A stretch of 20,413 nt of DNA from Smittium mucronatum (taxonomy: Eukaryota; Kickxellomycota; Harpellomycetes; Harpellales; Legeriomycetaceae). Position numbers and translations under genes: made by a program. The notes beneath the pieces are model-generated. The model did no database searches. It was not told the DNA's origin and saw only the letters and a list, made by a program, of their open reading frames with translations. The stretch spans positions 1-20,413 of the forward strand of contig LSSL01002116.1 of NCBI GenBank assembly GCA_001953115.1, read 5' to 3'. Positions 1 to 11,109 of this stretch are shown piece after piece (positions within the stretch are counted from its first letter, which is position 1; each line of letters begins with the position of its first letter).

Positions 1-179
1 GCTAAGGGAAGCAAAAGGTGTTAACTTTTATGGTTTTAAAAAATTCAAATTTATAAAATTTACTATAAAATGGATGGAAAAATACTATATAACAATGGCA
101 TATACTAAAAAAGACAATGGCATATAGCTTGTTCGTGTTTTCTGCTTCGTTTTTTCAAAAAAGGCTAAGGGAAGCAAAA
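1..179. repeat. Direct repeat pair, 16 bp, with an adjoining imperfect hairpin
   Basis: The sequence GCTAAGGGAAGCAAAA occurs at 1-16 and again at 164-179. The second copy also pairs imperfectly with an upstream arm (TTTTCTGCTTC at 138-148 against GAAGCAAAAAA at 171-181), so it could form a hairpin. The first copy starts at the window edge and may be longer. The repeat is clear by eye; its origin is unknown. Confidence 0.6.
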
Positions 180-441
180 AAATTTCAGATTTAATTTGGA
201 ATTCCATCTATTCCAGATGCTAAAACTTTTTTACTTGGATTTTATTTATTTTTGTTTTATAGCTTAAAATCAACCGATCTGTGCCTTGATTTTTACCAAT
301 CGGAAATAAGAAGAATACTATAGATTTATTGAGGTAATAAATTAACAATTGAATCTATGTATAAAAATAATACATTATGTAATGATGGTATTTTTAGCAT
401 TTTTTTTCAAAAAGTGGTAAAAAAGCAAAGTTGTAAGCAAT

Positions 442-447
442 TTTATT
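442..447 (-). promoter_or_regulatory. Candidate polyadenylation signal AATAAA for GCN1
   Basis: TTTATT on the plus strand reads AATAAA on the coding strand, about 63 nt past the TAG stop of GCN1. Other copies lie farther on at 325-330 and 241-250. In DNA this A+T-rich the hexamer is expected often by chance, so the assignment rests on distance from the stop only. Confidence 0.35.
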
Positions 448-509
448 ATTAATAAAAAGATGTTTAAAAGAATATATTCAACGTTTTATAAAAAAATGTT
501 AATTAGGAT

Positions 510-3500
510 CTAATCAAATCCATCAGTATCGGAAGTATAATTCTCGTCATAAGTTTTAAGCGCTATCTTTGATAAAACTCGTCTATAATAATCACTTGCA
601 ATTTTTCCATGTTCGCTTTCAGGTCCACCTACACTCTTAATATACTCGTTTAGCATTTCAGTGTTTACTGAAGGCTCAGCATTTTTAAAAGAATAAACTC
701 CCATATTGGCTAGATTCAAAGCATATATAATACACCTTTCAGCAGATAGCTTCAATGGTATCTGCCTGGATCGAACATAAGAAAATGCGGACTGAGCAAT
801 GTAAAACCTATGCTTGAGTTTATATATAGTATCTTCACAAAACTCTAACCCAGATTTATAAATTGTTTTGAATGTAACGAATACAGATTGTTTTATATCA
901 GAATCAATAAAGTTGGTATTTTCAGAGCTTGGATCGACGAATTCAACCAACCTAGTTAATAAAGTTTCTGGAAAGCTCACATTTTCACATTCTGAATGAG
1001 ACTGAGTATCGTTTCTTGAAGAGCTGTTTTTTTCCTCATAAAACATTTTGTTTTGGAATGCTAGCAATGAAGTTCGTATCCCAAGCATAACAGTTTGTAG
1101 ATCGTTGGATCCCAAGGCTACGAATATAGATTTTACGAGATTTTCAGGGCCAACGGGAGAATCAGGTCCTAATATAACCTCAGGAGTTCCTTGTAATAAA
1201 GAGATAGCAACTCTCATCTTACCCTCAACTGAATCAGAACTCTCTCCAGTTTTAGCTATTGCGGTTCTTATAACGGACTCTATACCCACAGAGCGGCTAA
1301 CTAATGTTGTAGATTTCAAAAATTCTGGGAGAGCATCTGCCAATGCGGATTGTACCTGTCGATTTCCTATGGACAGGGCATCATGACCTATTAAACATGC
1401 TTCAATAGATTTGAAACTTGTTTCAGATAAAGTTTTAACTGATTCAGACTTTAAAGCAGAAGTCAAAGCTCTAATCATACAGGCGCAAGATTCAAATTGA
1501 GTATCGCTAGGATTAGAAGTCGAGGATAAAATAGATTGGTATAAAGACTTAATCCCAGAGGTTAGTTCAGATACCAAAGGATCTAACCTTGGTTGCAAAG
1601 GAATTAAGACAGAAAGAGCATCCTGTGACTGTGTTCTAATATATTGATCATTGTCAGACAAGTACTTGACAAAAGTACGTTGAAGTTGTGGTAAGAAAGG
1701 TTTTAAATACTGAGGAACTGTCTGCAGAAGACTGCCTAAAGCCTGTATAACTACAGATCGGACATCTGGAGATATTCTATCACCAACAATTCTTATGAGA
1801 GGCCCAGTTATAGCTGTTATGCTTGGTTTCAGATAATCATTTTCTGTGAATTGAACTAGGTTAGATATCGATAATACTGATATTTTTTTGACTTCATCGG
1901 AGCCTTCTAATAAACCATGAGTGTATAATGATAATAGGGATGTGATACCCTTAGGAACATTAAATCCTGGGATTTTATCTTTTCTTGAGGATGAATTTTT
2001 TGATGCCGATAGAACAGCCTTGTTCGCAACACTGATAAACTTCGTAGTCTCGAGTTTAGGTATAGATTTGATTACAAATGAAAGAGCGCGATGTACTGAC
2101 TCGATAATTTCATTGTCATCTATTGAAAACATTCCCACAAGAATAGAAATCCATTCACCGGTATATTTTCCAATCCCGTGGCCGATAGTAGAAGAAGTAC
2201 CTGGTGACGGAACCTGATAGATGGAACCAAGGGCGTAACAACCTTCAATTCTTCTGCTTCTACGAGATTCTAAATCCCTAGATTTAGAATCATTGAGAAT
2301 TTCTGAACCACGAACAGTATCAAAAAGAAGCCCCATAACTAGGTCCATAGCAGCTTCATCCTTATAAGACATGCTAACAATACCACTAATAGCTTTTCTA
2401 CAGGCAGATTGAGCTGAAATATCGCTCGATTTTTGATGAATATATATTGAACTAAAAAGCCCTGAAATTATGGGTGTTAGTCTTCTAACTAAGGCTGGAG
2501 ATGAAACTCCAGCTATTTTAATAAGAGATTCCAAAGCTTGGGCATGGAATTCTGAAATGGGCTCTACTATTAAAGTAGGAATCAATGTTGGAAGAAGCAA
2601 GTTGGATCTAATTGACATTAATTCTTGGAGACCTTTGAGAGCACTATCAGCGCTCACGTTAGAACTTCCATTTGAAATAGAAGTAATGTCCTTATTTTCA
2701 TTTGACAGAGAATTAAGAAGGTAAGGAAGAATGTTGTCTAGAACTCTGGAGCCTAACACATTTTGCAACGAATCAAAAGCATTGGCTGCAGATTCTCTGA
2801 CCAAAGGATCAGAATCACATAGCCCTATTCTAACAAGGGGTGTAATAGCATTGCCATATTCCTCAACATGAGTTGAAGAAGAGCATGATAGGATTTCAGA
2901 GAGACCTATAAATACACCCTGTCTTGAACTTTCTGATACGTTATCCTTATAAAGATTACCCTCCAAGATAGGAATCACACGTTTAATAACTGTGTCTCCA
3001 AGTTTTCTGACCATGTCGCCAAGAGTTAGAGCCGAAGTCGATCTTTGTTCTTCTATACTAGAAGATAGCCCTTCCAAAACCAAAGTTACCAATGGTTCCA
3101 AACACTCTTTAACAGTTCGAGGGGTATTGGATGTAAGAGTTTTCCAGACAAGCATACTAGCTTGTCTAACTGAATTAACGATATCATTTCTGGAAATGTA
3201 AATTGCAGCTATTACATAGTCTCGCTTCTCCTCTCCAAGAACTTCTCCTAGCGTCAATCTGATACCCTCAACAGATAATTCATTATCCTCATCATCATCA
3301 CTTTCGTTACCATCATCATCATTCTTCTTATAATGATCTTCTTCATCACCTGAGCCATCTGAATCGTTATTATCATCCAAATCTTGAGGCTTGCTAGATT
3401 TTCCTGCTATACGAAGTAATAGATCTCCAAGAAGCTCAACTGAAGCACGACGAATACGCCAGTTTTCGCTTTTAAGGCCGGTTAAAAATCCATCGACCAA

Positions 3501-6500
3501 GTTATCAGAAGCAGTTGAAAAATAAAATGCAACCAAGGTTTGACTGACTCTTAAAGCAGTATTTCTTAGCATTTCGTTCTCGTCAGCAAGAGACTTTAAA
3601 ATGGGTGATATTATCTTATTGAGATAAATAATGAATTGTTCGTTGAAAGTTGATGGGAGGTATAAAACAAGTAACATATACCCATCCCTTACTTTTGGAG
3701 ATTCATCCTCACAGCCTCTTATTATTCTAGGCATGAGAATTTCCAGCCTTTCTATTCCAATGCCATAAAGAATTTCAGATAAGGCTTGAGCTGAACCAGC
3801 CCTGTCAATAGCAACAGGACTATTCTGAATTTCCTCCAAAAGTTCCTCGACAATCTTTTCAAACCTTCCTTCGCCTAGTCGTGATACAAGTTGGCCTAGA
3901 GCTTTAGCCGACGTTCCACGAGTTTCAGGTAATGGATCGGATAAAATAGACTTTAACAAAGGTAACATTTTTGGAATGTACATTACCAAATCGGATGGTT
4001 CAGATAGCAAAGCCATACTACCGAATACTTGGGCAGCATGTCTCTTTATAGTAGTTTTTCTTTCCTTCATACCACGTTCGAGCACCGGAGCGATTAATGC
4101 CAGCGAAGGGGCATCAATATAATGTACAAATGAAGTTTCCAAAAGATGAACAAGAGCTACATCAGTTTTTCTGGTTGGATCGGTTAAAGCAGACAATAAA
4201 ACTGGAACTAATACAGAAATTTCAGGGTTATGAATAACGCTTCCAAAGCTTTTAAGCGCTTTACGTGCCGCTTCTGAAACCTCCATATGAGAATCAGATA
4301 GGTTTTCCACTAAATGAGGAACAACAGAAGGCAAAGCAACGGAAAGTTGTTTTGGAGCACAGTAAGCCATTGAGCCAATCATTTCAATACTGCCCTTTTT
4401 AATTCTCCACTGGTCACTCTTTAAACCAGAGAGTAAAGAGGGTAACATTAATTTGACACCATACCCACTGAGTTTAGACATAATCATGTTAGATGTTTCA
4501 GACGCAGCATCGCGGACATCACTATTGGGATCACCAAACAAATTCAACATTATAGGAAGAGCTTGTATCATATAAGGTTCAAATATTCTACCCAAGAATG
4601 ATGTTAAAGTTTCTAGGGCAAATAATGACCCCTGGCGAGCATTAGCGCTTTTCTTATCAGAAGCAGATTTCTTAATCTTTTCAATAATATTAAACCTCCT
4701 TAAGGAAGAAAGTCCATACCCTTTGACTACTCCTGCAAGACCGTATGCGGCTCCCCGACGGATTGCATATTTTTTACCATTGAATAATTCAATTAACAGA
4801 TGCTTGACAAGTTTATCCAGTTCATCAGAATCTAACTTTTTAGATAGGATTATTAAACAAGAGGAAATAGCTGATTGGACAGATTCGGATGGAGTGTGCA
4901 ATGAAGCTACCAGATTTCTAAGTACGCTAGGTATGCGGGGATCACCAGATTTAAGATGGCCAGCCAAAGTTCCAAGTAATACAATGACTGATTCCCTCAT
5001 TCGATCGTGAGACTCTGATGTATAATTAGGATTGGCAAGCCAGTTTTCGAAAACAGTAGACAAGCCTTCCAAATCTATGTGACCGTGTTTAGATATTATT
5101 TCCACGCCTGTTTCAAGCATTGCTTCTCTGACTTCTTCATTTCTATCTCCTAGGGCTTCTGAATCCAGTAGAAAGTTTATAACATTCTGAACTTGTTTAT
5201 CAGAGTACATTAAAGGAGATAAGCATTTAAGTGCCCAAGCTACCGAGACACGAGCTTCGAATGGATCTATTTTATTGTTTGTACCTGGAATCGCAATCCC
5301 ATACTGATCATATTCTACATCTAAAGAAATGTACCATTCCGAGTATCTTTTCATGAGCTCAGAACAGGCAAACTCGAACAGTTTCATCGAGGTATCAGTT
5401 AAGTGATGTGTATTAGATTCCTCGCTATGTTGGAATTGATCATCAATGCTTTCGAAAGAGTTTAGCTCCAAAATGCAATAAAATATAGCTTTTGAAGAAT
5501 TCTCCCGGGCGGCCAATACTTTGTGGGATAATAGCCCCGAAGAGGGATCAACAATGTATTTAACTATTTCTGGTGAGGCAGATAAATTGTATTCATCCCA
5601 TATCTTTCTAGCCAGTTCTGAATTTGTGGCGTCATTGTCGAAAATGGTGATCCACAATAAAGATAAGTCACCAATCAGTTCTAGACTAGGCTCTCCACTC
5701 AGATCCTCAAAAGAAAAATTTAATAATGATTCTAAGCATGTGTAGCGGATTAAACTATCCTTCTCTAACAACCCGCTCAAAATAATTCTTCTCTCAGGAA
5801 TTAAATTTTCTATTCCATCTAAAACGTTGGAAGCTTCAACCAAAGAATCCCTGGCTTTTGAAAACAGATCGTTGTAATTTGACATAATGAACAAAGATAA
5901 TTTCAAATAGTCTACCCTAGGGAATGAGTCAGAAGATGCTTTATCCGAATTTAAAAGTATTATTTCAGTGGACATCAACAGCTGTTCGGTTGGTTGATCC
6001 AAGACTGTATATTCATCGACCTCATCGATTCTTGTGGGAGAATCGCTTTTTACTCCCCAGCCACCACGGATGATAGTAGCAGATAATATGGGGAACACGA
6101 TTGAAAAATCTGCTGCCTCAAACCCGAAATCTAAAGCCAGTCGTATTTTAAAAAGAACTCGTGATATCAAATTCTCTATCGGTTCTTTTAGCCATTTTTC
6201 TGGACAAGCATCATCAAATTCTCTAGATCTGAGGGTAGCAATGGCAAGAGAATCATGAAGGGAGGAATTCAATCCTGAAGCCATTTTAAAAATGTTCATC
6301 ACATAAAAACCAGCTTTAGAGCCAAGTAAACGAGTTGCGCCCTTAGAAGACAAAATCTTGTCCAATGCAACATGAAGAAGTTCAGTACTATTGTTTCTTG
6401 AGACTTCTAAATTTCCATCGACACAACTTGAAAGTATTACTAAAGCCCCTAATAAGTGGTTATATGAATTAGAAATTCTAGATCTAACATCATTCTCAAT

Positions 6501-9312
6501 AGATTTTTGAGTATCAACCAAGTTTTGTTCCTCCTTTGTCAGTCTACGGGATTCCAAACGCTTTCTATTAACATCATTTTTAATCTCATTCTCCCACCCA
6601 TCCTTTCCACCTACCTTGCTGTCATTATTTGACTTGATTTGCAAAGGATCGAATGCTAAATCGGACTCAGGAGTGTTCCAAATAACCATATCCTCATCAG
6701 TGATTGATTCCACACAACTTAGCTTAGATAAACTTGAAGAACAATCAAATGCAGCTCTGAAAAAAGTATCTTCGAGTATAAGAGAAAGGGATTTAACTAT
6801 ACTCATAGAAGCCATGCCCATAGGGTGATTCACCCCATAATCCACAAGAGATGTAGACACAAGATTAATAAACTGATCCAGTTTCTTGAGACATAAGCTT
6901 CTAATGTCAACTCCAGAATGTAACAGCAAGCTTGGGAATGTGTACTTATCAAATCCGCTAAAAGTTATGACTGGATGGTGAGCTGGTAATATCAAGCTAG
7001 CCAAATATTCGTTTATGGGAAATGATGGAGAATCTTCTGATGGGTTAGGAATAGAAGAGACTAACAGGTTGTACCAATCACCAGAGCTCAAGGAGAGATC
7101 AGACTCATCATTTTTAGCTTTGAAGAGAGAACTAAAGAAATAAGAATTCATGGAAGCGACCAAATCTATCGATAGAAAATCTAAAAAAGGTAAAATCGAG
7201 GTATTTGCCATCTGATTCAATGATTCGAATATCATTTTTTTGGAAATGGTTGTACTTGAATTTTCGAATGCCCATAGAAGAGGTTTAAATGTGTTGACGT
7301 TGAAGCCGAGTTTGAAATCTGAAAATTTATTCATTGATATCAAATCTTTCGTCACAGAGAAAGATGCTTGGACAGCATTTGTAAGCCAATAAAATTCATT
7401 ATCACTGGAAACTTTATTATAAACCTTACGGTTAAATAAAAAGGACAACTCTGCTCTTGAAGAAATAATCTGATCAACTAGATACCTTTGCTTGTCTTCA
7501 GATATTTGATTGAAAAAACTCAACAAAGAAACCAAAATAGAATAACCTTCAATGGGTTCATATCCCGAATTATTGGAATTAGACTGAATCTTTTCAGCAA
7601 TTTTAAATAGCTCCTGTGTTAATTTTTCAAAATATGAAAATAGATAGGAATAATATTCTTTTGAAGACAGATTCAAAACAGGATAGGCCACTACAAAAAC
7701 TATCCAAGCTTTACGAACTCCCAACATACGGCCTGACAGCTTTATTCCTTCAAGACATTTAGAAAGCACTTCTTCGATGACATTGGAAAAATCATTTTCA
7801 TTCAAATTTGAAGATATAACGATTTTAAAGTGGTGTCCTAAGGTATCTAAATAGGATACAAGTGTTTGTTCGTGGGTTTCATTGGATATACTTTTTAATA
7901 TAAGCCTACAAATCCCATCAGATGATTTGGATCTATTTGAAGATCCCTCAGAGAATTTTTTCAATAGATCTATAAGAAGGATTTTTGAATCCAATGAAGC
8001 AGTCTTATTCTTTCCTAAAACTGAAAGTAATGATTCAGCTGAAGCAGTAATATTATCAAAAGACAGGCATTTCTGTGATAATGTAGTAAATAGGGATACG
8101 CATTTGTTTATAACCTGTTGATTGGTACTTTTTATAATAATAGTGGCCAATTTTTCTGAGTAAATGGTCGCTAATAGCTGAGAAGGATCAAAAGAGATGA
8201 ATTTGAAAAACAAAATCAACGAAGTTATGACGTTCTCTGGTTGCCTTAGCAACATTTTGTTGATAGTTGGCTGAAATCGAGAAGAAAATAGGTCTAAATC
8301 TATGTCATTACTTATGAAATCTTTAAATGACACGACCGAATAATAAGAGTGATTCACTTTTAACGATAGAAGATTTTCATCAATAAAGGAAAGTATTTTT
8401 TCCTAAAATAATTATTAAAATTAACACAAAATAAAAGGGAAAATAATAATAATAATAATAATAATAATTTACCTTATACTGAATGATCAGATCTACACCG
8501 ATATCTGCATCTTTCAGTCTGATTAAAGTACTTAATACATTTCCCAAAAGAACATTCGAGTAAACGAGCTTTGAGAAAGATGAATCAGTTAACGTAGCCA
8601 AGTAAAAAGGGATGAACGTTTTGTTGTTTCGAATTAATCTTCTGGTATCGGATAATGCGCTGTGGAAAATTGTTTTAGTTCTAGAATCAGAATTTGATGG
8701 ATCTGAAAGGGGACCAAGACCCCATAAAAGTCGTGATTGGTAGTCGATCAAACGCAAAGCTGTTTTTGAATACTTTTCGGGTTCAGAAATAGATTGTTTG
8801 AAAAGAAAATCCAGGGCAAGATTAATCCAGATAAGATGTGAAAATCTATATCCACGAGCACCAGGGATTAATTCTAAATTTGTGATCGTTTTAGGTTGGA
8901 TTTTATCTATCTCGCTACTCAAAACCAATAAGATTGATTCAAAGAAAGGGACAGGATTAGCTATTCCAATTGCTTTAAGAGAAGACAAAATCGCTAGCCG
9001 AGAATCCCTGTCTGAATACTTCAGAAGAGCTGGATGTAAAGTCCTGACAACCGAGACGACAGCCTTTTCGGGAATGGCTAGATTTAAATGTATGTAAAAA
9101 ATGTTGTGGAAAAGAAAATGTGATTATTGATAATAAGGAGCCAATATACTTCGATTATGCTTACGATTTTTGGCTAATTTGTTGATAAAATCTGTGTTGA
9201 AAAAGCTAACACGATGAGGCAGCTTATTGGAATTGATGGTAGGGACTACAGCCTTTTGCAGATATTCTGGCCATGGAAGAAGTGAAAGTTCCTCGTTATC
9301 ATATTCTGCCAT
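510..9312 (-). CDS. GCN1: Gcn1, HEAT-repeat activator of the eIF2-alpha kinase Gcn2
   Basis: Exons are 9312-9165, 9077-8473 and 8402-510, giving 2,881 residues (yeast Gcn1 is about 2,670). Gcn1 is a cytosolic, ribosome-bound scaffold. With Gcn20 it passes the uncharged-tRNA or stalled-ribosome signal to Gcn2, which phosphorylates eIF2-alpha. Visible hallmarks are the central eEF3-like HEAT block at about residues 1455-1760 (RRGAAYGLAG, then YGVKLMLPSLL, AYCAPKQLS near 1596, and LGQLVSRLGEGRF), VRESAANAFDSLQ near 2120, and the C-terminal Gcn2-binding part with GPLIRIVGDR near 2450, KPFLPQLQRTFVKYL near 2482 and DPLVSEL near 2529. A very acidic Asp/Glu/Ser linker at about 1915-1960 interrupts the HEAT array. 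No signal peptide or membrane segment is evident. The ATG at 9310-9312 is the first Met after an in-frame stop 14 codons upstream. The exon 3 frame opens at a GTG, so it cannot hold the start. The gene ends with TAG at 510-512. Family assignment is firm; exon 1 and the first splice site are predictions. Confidence 0.95.
8403..8472 (-). other. GCN1 intron 2 (70 bp, GTAAAT...TTTTAG)
   Basis: Reading on the minus strand, exon 2 ends ATT CAG TAT AAG and is followed by GTAAAT. The intron ends TTATTTTAG and exon 3 resumes GAA AAA ATA CTT, in phase 0. Joining the exons restores one frame into the long Gcn1 body. Reading straight through would give a run of Tyr codons and a stop. The intron is mostly an ATT trinucleotide repeat; TGTTAAT about 25 nt before the acceptor is a possible branch site. 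Confidence 0.88.
8443..8470. repeat. AAT microsatellite inside GCN1 intron 2
   Basis: About nine AAT units lie just inside the donor site of the intron and occupy over a third of its length. Read on the coding strand they are ATT repeats. The same unit forms the much longer array at the right end of the window. Confidence 0.85.
9078..9164 (-). other. GCN1 intron 1 (87 bp, GTAAGC...ATCTAG)
   Basis: The exon 1 frame runs from ATG 9312 to KLAKN and then hits a stop at 9124-9126. The same frame reopens after it as protein that fits the Gcn1 N terminus. Donor GTAAGC and acceptor ATCTAG join 1 nt to 2 nt, making a CCC codon and leading into IPEKAVVSVVRTLHP. A second donor, GTATAT at 9149, is also in phase and would give a 72-bp intron that adds seven residues. 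I prefer GTAAGC for its closer match to the consensus. Confidence 0.75.
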
Positions 9313-9496
9313 TTCGTGATTTTGGTGAATTCTAATGTTAAGACAGATTTACAACCCAAGCTTTCATTCAGAGGTATTTCCTCTATAGTCTCGGTTAATT
9401 ATCCCTTGATCAGACTTTGGCCTATATTTTTACATGCCAATGCTGCGAGCGCAGTTGAGCTAAAAACACCAACCAATACTCTATTCCTATTGGATA

Positions 9497-9521
9497 AATA
9501 AATACTATTAGAGTATTTATT
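9497..9521. repeat. Perfect 10-bp inverted repeat upstream of GCN1
   Basis: AATAAATACT at 9497-9506 and AGTATTTATT at 9512-9521 are perfect reverse complements around a 5-nt loop (ATTAG). They lie about 185 bp upstream of the GCN1 ATG. The stem could be a two-fold binding site in the promoter or a chance A+T palindrome; nothing else favours either reading. Confidence 0.6.
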
Positions 9522-10190
9522 GGATCAATATTTGAATAAAACAATCGAGTTCCAGATGTCCATAATAAAATTAATCCACATTAGTTCAAGGAATTTGCAG
9601 AATTATCATTCGCTTAAATTGGGAGCCAGATATATGATGAAAAATCACACCAGTAATAAATGTAAATTTCAAATAATAATAAAACCAATAGCACGTACTG
9701 GCTGTAAATATCATACGCTTAGGCAAATTCAGACATGAAAGGGTCCAAAAAATTTTAGCTTGAGGAAATAATTAAAATCAAAACCAACCATATTCAAGTA
9801 ATGGAAATCTTAAGAATGTAATAATACTTTGGGAAATTTATTGCTACCTTTCGCCGCTGGTAGACTATTTAGTACCACCATTAATGGCCAGTTTGTATGC
9901 GGATTCGATTTTCATTATGGCTAATTCACATTTTATTCGCTATTTTTCTACAATTGAAAATAGAATCAATTGAAATTATATATGAGCCTCCAGCATATGG
10001 TGACTTAATAAAATTTGGGCAATTCTAATATCAAAGCTTTAATCGAATAAAGGGTGGAAAGAGAACTTTTTTCATAAAAATTATCTCTTGTATCTCAATT
10101 CTGGTCTTCAAGCAATAAATCACTTTGATTGATTTATGTCTCTTTTTTTAGTATGATAGATGTAAATGGTTGCTTTATTGGAATCATTTT

Positions 10191-10257
10191 TGTAGCCAAT
10201 GCCAAGTGGGTACGGAGCCACTAGAGCGACAGATGGGAGTGCGACGATTTTTTATTA
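10191..10257. repeat. Diverged interspersed repeat, copy 1
   Basis: This GC-richer patch aligns by eye over about 60 bp with 11041-11109 in the same orientation. Shared blocks include CCAAT, CAGTG or AAGTG, TACG, TAGAGCG, GGAGT, and a following TTTTTTA(A/T)TA. Many differences are transitions. An A+T-rich stretch and a 14-nt A run (10329-10342) follow. The pair could be fragments of a retroposon or of another repeat family; I do not recognise it. Confidence 0.5.
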
Positions 10258-10660
10258 TTTTTCCCTTTTATTGTATTTTTATTTTAGTTTTATTCTAGTA
10301 TTTAAATATTATAAATAAATTCTCTTATAAAAAAAAAAAAAATCATTTTTGTAAATACAATATTATAAAAAAGTAAGATACTATCATATGTAATGAAAAC
10401 ACTCTCTGGTGTATTCCAGCAAATTTTTGTTATTTTTGAAAGATATGATTATAGCACAATAAGATTTGTGGCTGCTCATAAGTCCATCCTGAGTTAATTA
10501 TTACCATCCAATATCATAAGTTTAAAAATATGAAAATATTCTAGCTCCAAATTTTTTTTAGTAAACATCAATGTAAGAAAAGCCAATAATTTTGAATAAA
10601 TATTTTAAAATCATCTTTTTAACAAATTTATTACAAGAAATTAAACTACATATTTACTTG

Positions 10661-11069
10661 TTAGTGAATTTTATAGTTTTTAAAATTCTGGTTTTTTAAA
10701 ATTCTGGCCCTTGGTTTTAATTTTTCTTCCAAAAAGCTTATAATCAAATATTTTGGGAATACTTGCCACAATGTTATTAACAACTCAGTGATTTTATTAA
10801 TTAATGTATTTATCTCTTCCAGTAAAATCCAAAAACTAATTTTGCAGAAATAGCGCCAAAAAAGAATACGAATCAAATATGAGACCAAAAAAATAATAAG
10901 ATAATTTTTGGTAATCTTTTTGAAAGCTCCTCTCTGACAACGCCAGCCAAATAATTGAACTGGGAACAGCGAAATTTTTGGATGGCATCCGTTTTGTTCG
11001 TTTATTAATACTTTCCGGTATTAATAGATCACCAACCCCCTTGAACCAATTCCCAGTGATACGAAGCTG
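10661..11069 (-). pseudogene. Broken protein-like reading frames, unrecognised
   Basis: A minus-strand frame is open for 77 codons from 11069 to the TAG at 10836-10838. It has protein-like composition, with stretches such as TGNWFKGVGDLLIPESINK and SSIIWLALSERSFQKDYQK. An overlapping minus-strand frame, 10888-10661, continues with 75 codons (LLEEINTLINKITELL and FPKYLIISFLEEKLKPRAR). Together they look like one gene split by a frameshift and stops. I do not recognise a family or catalytic motif. A remnant of a mobile-element protein is the likeliest explanation given the surroundings, but chance open frames are possible. Confidence 0.3.
10677..10707. repeat. Tandem duplication of about 15 bp
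   Basis: TTTTTAAAATTCTGG at 10677-10691 is followed directly by TTTTTTAAAATTCTGG at 10692-10707. It is a recent-looking slippage duplication, differing by one T. Confidence 0.85.
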
Positions 11070-11109
11070 TTAGAGCGGCGGAGCGGAGTTGGGTAGAAAA
11101 TTTTTTAAT
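11041..11109. repeat. Diverged interspersed repeat, copy 2
   Basis: Partner of 10191-10257 in direct orientation, about 850 bp apart. It also runs into a T-rich then A+T-rich stretch and ends near a 9-nt A run at 11155-11163. Its GC-rich core (GAGCGGCGGAGCGGAG) stands out against the A+T background. The start of the broken frame 10836-11069 overlaps it on the minus strand, so part of the conservation could be coding. Confidence 0.5.

Larger units (their letters stand above)
1..509. other. 3' flank of GCN1, no gene seen
   Basis: This A+T-rich stretch lies downstream of the GCN1 stop codon, since the gene runs on the minus strand. I see no open frame with protein-like character. It contains a 16-bp direct repeat, a short repeat of acaatggcatata at about 91-103 and 114-126, and several TTTATT hexamers (AATAAA on the minus strand) that could serve in GCN1 polyadenylation. 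The left end of the window cuts the region, so a neighbouring gene may begin just outside. Confidence 0.6.

Noticed and set aside
1048..8121. Plus-strand open frames of 69-112 codons opposite GCN1
   Set aside because: They are antisense shadows of the Gcn1 coding exon, with no family resemblance of their own.
8380..8472. Reading exon 2 straight on into a Tyr-rich C terminus
   Set aside because: The Tyr run is the intronic ATT repeat; a clean phase-0 GT-AG intron joins the frame to the rest of Gcn1.
9399..9524. A 41-codon minus-strand frame with an Ala/Leu/Val-rich hydrophobic stretch just upstream of GCN1
   Set aside because: It lacks a Met start and is too short. A small membrane protein cannot be argued from this alone.
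9316..9738. Two plus-strand frames of 61 and 72 codons upstream of GCN1
   Set aside because: Low-complexity, no recognisable motif, and lengths expected by chance; not enough to call a divergent gene.
10194..10208. CCAATGCCAAGTGGG resembling the transposon tip CCAATGCAATAAGTGGG
   Set aside because: It needs a 2-bp gap, lacks the GG-TA end and has no partner in inverted orientation; probably coincidence.
11021..11100. Possible tRNA-like or SINE head near the GC-rich core of repeat copy 2
   Set aside because: GGTTCAAGGGG only partly fits a B box and no cloverleaf or properly spaced A box is visible.
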